A stretch of 64,000 bases of DNA from Desulfobacula sp. GTDB taxonomy: Bacteria; Desulfobacterota; Desulfobacteria; Desulfobacterales; Desulfobacteraceae. Both the position numbers and the translations under genes were made by a program. This document shows positions 60,075 to 64,000 of this stretch, piece by piece. Below the pieces are notes generated by a model. It saw only the letters and a program-made list of their open reading frames with translations. It had not been told where the DNA came from and did not search any database. The DNA lies in contig JAMPXP010000017.1 of the NCBI GenBank assembly GCA_023701135.1, positions 1 to 64,000 on the forward strand, written 5' to 3'. Each line of letters begins with the position of its first letter. The stretch's first letter is position 1.

Positions 60075-61142
60075 TTATACGGTGTTTCCCAGCAGGGTTT
60101 CATAGGCGGCGTTCAACGCCACAAATTTCTCATGGGAGCCGCCCGTGTCCGGGTGAACCTGCCGGGCCAGTTTTCTATAGCGCCGGGTCAGGTGCTTCCG
60201 GGTCATGGTTTTTAATTCTTCCCCGCTGATATGAAAGAGCTTGCAGGCATTGTCCAGGGTAAGGGCGTTTGCCGGTTTCGGGCTGAATACCCGGTGGCGG
60301 CTCATAAAATCCTTTGCCAGGTCATCCAGGAGGGTGGAATCAGCATAGGGGTTATCAAAAAACATGATCAGATACCGGATCAGGTGGGTATCCAGGTCTT
60401 TATCCCGCCTATAAACGGTTTCATTGATCCGGCAGATTTCTTCAAGAAAATATTTGTCCACCCTGTCCTGATCCAGGGCCTGGGGCATTTTTTTGGCCAG
60501 CATGCCCTGAAAGAACCGCTGGAGATCAAACACGGCGTACACATAGGATTTGAATTCACGGGGCTTTAGGGTGGACGCTTCCTGTCTGAAGAACTGCTGC
60601 TCGATTTCGTCCCTGGATTTATGGGTATGGTCCGGAAACAAAGCAGCCGGCATGTTTTCCACCGGGCCCTGGTCCATGTTCCCGAACCTGAGATAATGGG
60701 CCCTTCTTTTGTCAAAATGGGGAACTTGTTTTAAAATATTTTGTTTTTCAATTTCCGTGAGTTTTTTTCTCGTCCCCCGGACAGAGCGGTTCATAAAGGT
60801 TTCCAGGGCCTGTCGGATATCCGGCCGAAGCCAGGGCCGGAAAATTTCCTCAAGCTCATCGGAATCATAGACCACTCCCGACGCAGCCAGGGCCTCCTCC
60901 ATTTTTTCATCAAAATAGAAGGCATTGCCGCCCGGGTAAAGGATAACGGCTGAAGGGTCAGGGCCAAGCTCGAAAAGATCCCTGAACGTCAGTTGCCGGT
61001 CAATGACCAGGGATTCCCTTAAAATGAAATGCGGTCTGCCCTTCTTTTTTTCATAGGCCAGATACATGGCTCCATCATAGGGCAAATCCGGCTCCCTGTA
61101 CAGACTAAATCCAACGATGACCTGCCGGGGGGAATCAATCAT
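60075..61142 (-). CDS. J-domain protein with long N-terminal region of unknown fold
   Basis: A 355-residue protein with a DnaJ J domain at its C terminus (about 290-355), KTMTRKHLTRRYRKLARQVHPDTGGSHEKFVALNAAYETLL, with the HPD motif that stimulates DnaK. The first 280 residues have no recognised domain; they contain RFFQGMLAKKMPQAL, RPHFILRESLVIDRQLTFRDLFELG and a basic stretch. This places J at the end, as in DjlA- or HscB-like specialised cochaperones, but the N terminus matches neither. It is convergent with the ThDP gene (3 bases apart). Confidence 0.85.
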   Translation of the reverse strand: MIDSPRQVIVGFSLYREPDLPYDGAMYLAYEKKKGRPHFILRESLVIDRQLTFRDLFELGPDPSAVILYPGGNAFYFDEKMEEALAASGVVYDSDELEEIFRPWLRPDIRQALETFMNRSVRGTRKKLTEIEKQNILKQVPHFDKRRAHYLRFGNMDQGPVENMPAALFPDHTHKSRDEIEQQFFRQEASTLKPREFKSYVYAVFDLQRFFQGMLAKKMPQALDQDRVDKYFLEEICRINETVYRRDKDLDTHLIRYLIMFFDNPYADSTLLDDLAKDFMSRHRVFSPKPANALTLDNACKLFHISGEELKTMTRKHLTRRYRKLARQVHPDTGGSHEKFVALNAAYETLLGNTV

Positions 61143-61342
61143 TAAAATTCAGGGTTTTCCCGGATTGATTTTTTGAACGATTCCCGATAAGCTATACACA
61201 TTCCTTTTGCCTTCTGTCCGGACCCTCGCCTTAGAATAGCAGCTCTCCCGACAGCCATTCCGGAAAATAGTCCTGATTCTGAAGAAGATCATCCAGAGGC
61301 AAAAGAAGGGAATCCATCAAACCTTTACAAAAGGAGAACGAT
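61143..61342. promoter_or_regulatory. Intergenic region upstream of the DUF6765 gene
   Basis: A 200-base divergent region. It holds the AAAGGAG ribosome site of the DUF6765 gene at 61329-61335. No promoter matches well; TTGAAC near 61174 with TATACA near 61194 is a weak pair. I see no other structure. Confidence 0.3.
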
Positions 61343-62425
61343 ATGCAGATTGATTTTCATCATGCCGTGACCTATGTGGCGGCAAGGGCTGCTGCCTTTG
61401 ACCATCCCGAGGCTGAAAAAATAGCCTATTGCGCCCAGTATGTGGACGATGCCGTCAAAACAGGGGTGATTACCTTTCAAAACAAGGCCATGTATGAACG
61501 GATTTGTTCCGCCCACAAAACTCTGGACTACCGGAATATGGAAGAACTTGCCAATCACAGGGTATGGCTGCCCTGCCATTTTCTTCCCGGCAATGACGGG
61601 AAACCGGCGGACCAGAATCCGGAACAACAATTTGTGGAAAGGGTTATCTGCGTCAAAGACAGCCCGGTTGCCCAGGACATGATCGCCGCCTGTATCCGAA
61701 ACCGGCACAAACCCTATGGGCTTCACAGGCTCGGCATCACCCTGCACACCTATGCCGATACCTGGGCCCACCAGGGGTTTGCCGGGATCAACAATGAGAT
61801 CAACGATATCCGTGATCTCAAGGATATGTCGGGTATGGAACTGAAACCCCAGGACATGCTGGCTCGTTTTTTCGGGAAAATCTTCAGCAGGGTGGCTGCC
61901 AAGCTGGTGGGAGATGTCCTGCCCCTGGGCCATGGGGCAGCCCTGTGCTTTCCGGATCTGCCCTATCTTCAGTGGAGTTATCAAAACAGCCGCGGACAGA
62001 CGGTTTTCCGGGACAATCCCCTTGATTTTGTGGAAGCGGCAGACAGCATGTGCCGGGTCATGAAACAATACCGGGCCGGTACCCCTGGCGCGCCCATGAC
62101 CGGGTTGGACACTTCCTATAGAACTCTTGTGGGAAAATTATTTGAGAAATTCACGGATGAAGAGGGTGAGGACCGCCATGCAAGATGGCTGGAAGCTATT
62201 CGGGAGGGCGAATTCCCCTTTGGTCCCGTCAATCTTGACTATGACCCGGACGGAAGAAAATCCTGGAAGCATCTTGCTCTGGGAACATCCAAGGATGCGG
62301 CAGAATACCCCTGGAACCCAGCGTTTCTGACCAGCGACTGGAAATATTTTCATGATGCCCTCCTGGATCATCGGTTTACCCTTATTCATGACATTCTGCC
62401 GACTTACAACATCTGTGCAGCTTGA
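61343..62425 (+). CDS. DUF6765-like protein (zinc phospholipase C-like His/Asp pattern)
   Basis: A 360-residue soluble protein. It opens MQIDFHHAVTYVAARAAAF and has KIAYCAQYVDDAV and GLHRLGITLHTYADTWAHQGFAGI near residue 128. The spread of His and Asp residues, HxxxTY, YVDDA, LHTYADTWAHQ, recalls the zinc sites of bacterial phospholipase C/P1 nuclease-like helical proteins. DUF6765 assignment is from memory of that opening and should be checked. AAAGGAGAACGAT precedes the ATG. It is followed 19 bases later by a PLA2-like gene, forming a two-gene unit. Confidence 0.7.
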   Translation: MQIDFHHAVTYVAARAAAFDHPEAEKIAYCAQYVDDAVKTGVITFQNKAMYERICSAHKTLDYRNMEELANHRVWLPCHFLPGNDGKPADQNPEQQFVERVICVKDSPVAQDMIAACIRNRHKPYGLHRLGITLHTYADTWAHQGFAGINNEINDIRDLKDMSGMELKPQDMLARFFGKIFSRVAAKLVGDVLPLGHGAALCFPDLPYLQWSYQNSRGQTVFRDNPLDFVEAADSMCRVMKQYRAGTPGAPMTGLDTSYRTLVGKLFEKFTDEEGEDRHARWLEAIREGEFPFGPVNLDYDPDGRKSWKHLALGTSKDAAEYPWNPAFLTSDWKYFHDALLDHRFTLIHDILPTYNICAA

Positions 62426-62444
62426 CCATTGAAAGGAGAGAACA

Positions 62445-62867
62445 ATGAATTTCCCGAAAATCGGTGACCGGGTGGATACGGAACAGGCCCTGGCGCTGTG
62501 CCGGTATTTTAAACTGGACTACCTGGTCCTGCGTCTTGAGCAGGACCCGAGCCTGTATAAAAGCTGGGTATTTGACGGCTGCTCCTGCGTCCATGATGAA
62601 TTTCTGGGGCTCCTGACCGGCTGTGACAGCGAGGCCATAACGTATAAATGCTGTCTTCCCCATGATCTCGGATATGCCTATGGTGAACGCGGCAACCTTA
62701 TGGAAAGAGAGCGGGTGGACTTAAAATTCCAGAGTGATCTCATCACCAAGGCCCATATGAAGGAATGGGTTGCCGCAGCCCTGTATGAAGGGGTCCGGGT
62801 AGGGGGGGAAGAGGTTTTTGGCCTGTCCTTTTCCTGGGCCTTTGCAAGAAAGACGGAAACCCGTTAG
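62445..62867 (+). CDS. Small PLA2-like protein (CCxxHD motif)
   Basis: A 140-residue protein without a signal peptide. Near residue 69 it has KCCLPHDLGYAYGERGN, which matches the PLA2 active-site pattern CCxxHDxxY, where His and Asp make the catalytic pair. An upstream DGCSCVHDEF segment (near residue 44) is in the place of the calcium loop (YGCYCG in secreted PLA2). The few cysteines and lack of export signal differ from secreted PLA2, so the activity is only inferred. GAAAGGAGAG precedes the ATG. It follows the DUF6765 gene by 19 bases. Confidence 0.7.
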   Translation: MNFPKIGDRVDTEQALALCRYFKLDYLVLRLEQDPSLYKSWVFDGCSCVHDEFLGLLTGCDSEAITYKCCLPHDLGYAYGERGNLMERERVDLKFQSDLITKAHMKEWVAAALYEGVRVGGEEVFGLSFSWAFARKTETR

Positions 62868-62889
62868 AATCCTCCGGAGCTGGGCCGGG

Positions 62890-64000
62890 CTAATACATGG
62901 CATCGATGAGATGCTGGTATTTCCCGTTGATGGTTTTGCGTTTCAGCTTCATGGTCGGGGTGATTTCTTCTCCGTCAACGGTAAAGGGCTTTGGCAGCAA
63001 GGTGAATTTTTTGATGGTCTCGTACTGGGCCAGTTTTTTTGAATGGAAATCAATGCGCTTGCGGTAGAATCGGATGACCTCCGGGTGCTGGATCAGCTCC
63101 TCCCGTGAGGCAAAGGGGATATTCTTTTTCCGGGCCCAGGTTTCAAGGGCCTCAAAAGAAGGAACAATAAGGGCGCTGATGAATTGTTTCCGCTCTCCGA
63201 TGGCAACGACCTGGTCAATGAAAAAATCCTTGCCCACAAGGGTCTCAATGTGCAGGGGCGCTATGTTTTTTCCGCCCGAAGTGATGATCAAGTCCTTGAT
63301 CCGGTCCGTGATTTTTAAGAATCCGTCTTCGTCAAATTCACCCACATCCCCGGTTTTGAACCAGCCGTCTCTTATTTCTTCGGCGGTTTTTTCAGGATTG
63401 TTGTAATAGCCTTTCATGACCTGGCCGCCCTTGACCTCGATTTCCCCGCTGTCTGTGATCCTGACCTCGCAATTCGGCACGGGTTTGCCAACGGTCCCGA
63501 AGCGAAAGCAGGCGGGGGTGTTGCAGGTGATCATGGGGGAGGTTTCCGTCAACCCGTATCCCTGGCAGATCAAAAGGCCACAGGCAAAAAAGAATTCTTC
63601 AATGGTTTTTTCAAGGGGGGCTCCGCCGGCGGAAAAAAAGTTTTTATCCCCTCCCACAATGTCCCTGACCTTGGAAAGCACCAGTTTATCATAGAGACCG
63701 TGTTTCAATCGTAAGCCAAGGGGAATGGGCTGGTTTTTGCGCAACCGGGTATAATAGTCTTCCCCGGTTTTAAGGGCCTGTTTGAACAGGACTTTTTTAA
63801 GATAAGAGGCAGTTTCCTGGCGGTTCATGACCGTGGCGTATATTTTTTCATAGAGCCGGGGAACAGAGACCATGGCTGTAGGTCTGATCTCCTGGAGGGT
63901 TTCGATGACTTTTTTGGGGTCTTCAAGATAGGTGTGGACGGCCCCTTTAAAATAGACATAGTAGGACCACATCCTTTCGTAGACATGGCTCAGGGGCAGG
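62890..64000 (-). CDS. Long-chain acyl-CoA ligase (C-terminal part, cut by window edge)
   Basis: The C-terminal 370 or so residues of an AMP-forming long-chain fatty acid-CoA ligase; the frame runs open to the right edge. It covers LPLSHVYERMWSYYVYF, SVPRLYEKIYA, FFSAGGAPLEKTIEEFF, QGYGLTETSPMITCN, GWFKTGDVGEFDEDGFLKITDRIKDLIITSGGKNIAP and ends TMKLKRKTINGKYQHLIDAMY. The TSGGKN and GKY lysines are the conserved C-terminal motifs (the latter being the catalytic Lys region). The N-terminal part with the P-loop TSGTTG lies outside the window. A free ligase can feed acyl chains to lipid synthesis or beta-oxidation. Confidence 0.93.
   Translation of the reverse strand, partial: LPLSHVYERMWSYYVYFKGAVHTYLEDPKKVIETLQEIRPTAMVSVPRLYEKIYATVMNRQETASYLKKVLFKQALKTGEDYYTRLRKNQPIPLGLRLKHGLYDKLVLSKVRDIVGGDKNFFSAGGAPLEKTIEEFFFACGLLICQGYGLTETSPMITCNTPACFRFGTVGKPVPNCEVRITDSGEIEVKGGQVMKGYYNNPEKTAEEIRDGWFKTGDVGEFDEDGFLKITDRIKDLIITSGGKNIAPLHIETLVGKDFFIDQVVAIGERKQFISALIVPSFEALETWARKKNIPFASREELIQHPEVIRFYRKRIDFHSKKLAQYETIKKFTLLPKPFTVDGEEITPTMKLKRKTINGKYQHLIDAMY

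Overview
This 64 kb window looks like the chromosome of a strictly anaerobic, sulfate-reducing member of the Desulfobacterota, most likely Desulfobacterales. That placement is an inference from gene content. It rests on a TunR-type tungstate/molybdate regulator (a recombinase-derived regulator family described from sulfate-reducing deltaproteobacteria), a sodium-translocating methylmalonyl-CoA decarboxylase operon, a purD-purE fusion, DGC-type cysteine proteins and a probable UGA-encoded selenocysteine. I see no prophage, no IS element, no CRISPR array and no rRNA; one tRNA (Leu-CAA) is present.

Layout. 0-12.3 kb: a lone ectoine-type aspartokinase, a radical SAM protein, then a leftward series pta-ackA-NRPS-desaturase. 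The NRPS is C-A-T-C with a serine specificity code and no release domain. 12.4-15.8 kb: an oxyanion homeostasis locus of a MOT1-like transporter diverging from a TSUP permease and tunR, with a shared dyad between the two promoters. 15.9-19.4 kb: arsR-arsC-acr3 and a HipA-like kinase of the YjjJ/HipH type behind a consensus promoter. 19.4-23.4 kb: a four-gene ABC/outer-membrane export operon.

23.6-33.2 kb: a leftward gene series headed by a second ArsR. It holds two UPF0718/ArsP-type permeases, two DGC proteins, a small CPKC redox protein, a SurA-like/thioredoxin fusion, a second thioredoxin, a CcdA-like electron conduit, an Fe-S protein, a rhodanese, a MauE/DoxX-like protein, an MFS exporter and a DUF1573 protein. 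In the DUF1573 gene the first Cys of the family CGC motif is an in-frame TGA followed by a hairpin. This is the most novel part of the window: a candidate metalloid or thiol redox-and-export system with a candidate selenoprotein.

33.5-39.1 kb: a DUF190/four-CBS protein and the mmdA-mmdB-gamma-mmdC sodium pump operon. 39.2-49.6 kb: a hybrid histidine kinase, tRNA-Leu, a housekeeping run (Sua5/YrdC, PurDE, Ddl, a SHOCT-like protein, DUF1992), a divergent EF-G paralogue, an M48/TPR protease and a CheX-like protein. 49.7-56.1 kb: a BMP-type nucleoside ABC importer with a divergent AraC regulator. 56.2-64 kb: an EamA exporter, an RluA-type pseudouridine synthase, a ThDP enzyme, a J-domain protein, a possible phospholipase pair (DUF6765 and a PLA2-like small protein) and a truncated long-chain acyl-CoA ligase. 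Operons are tightly packed, with many ATGA, TAATG and 8-nt overlaps.
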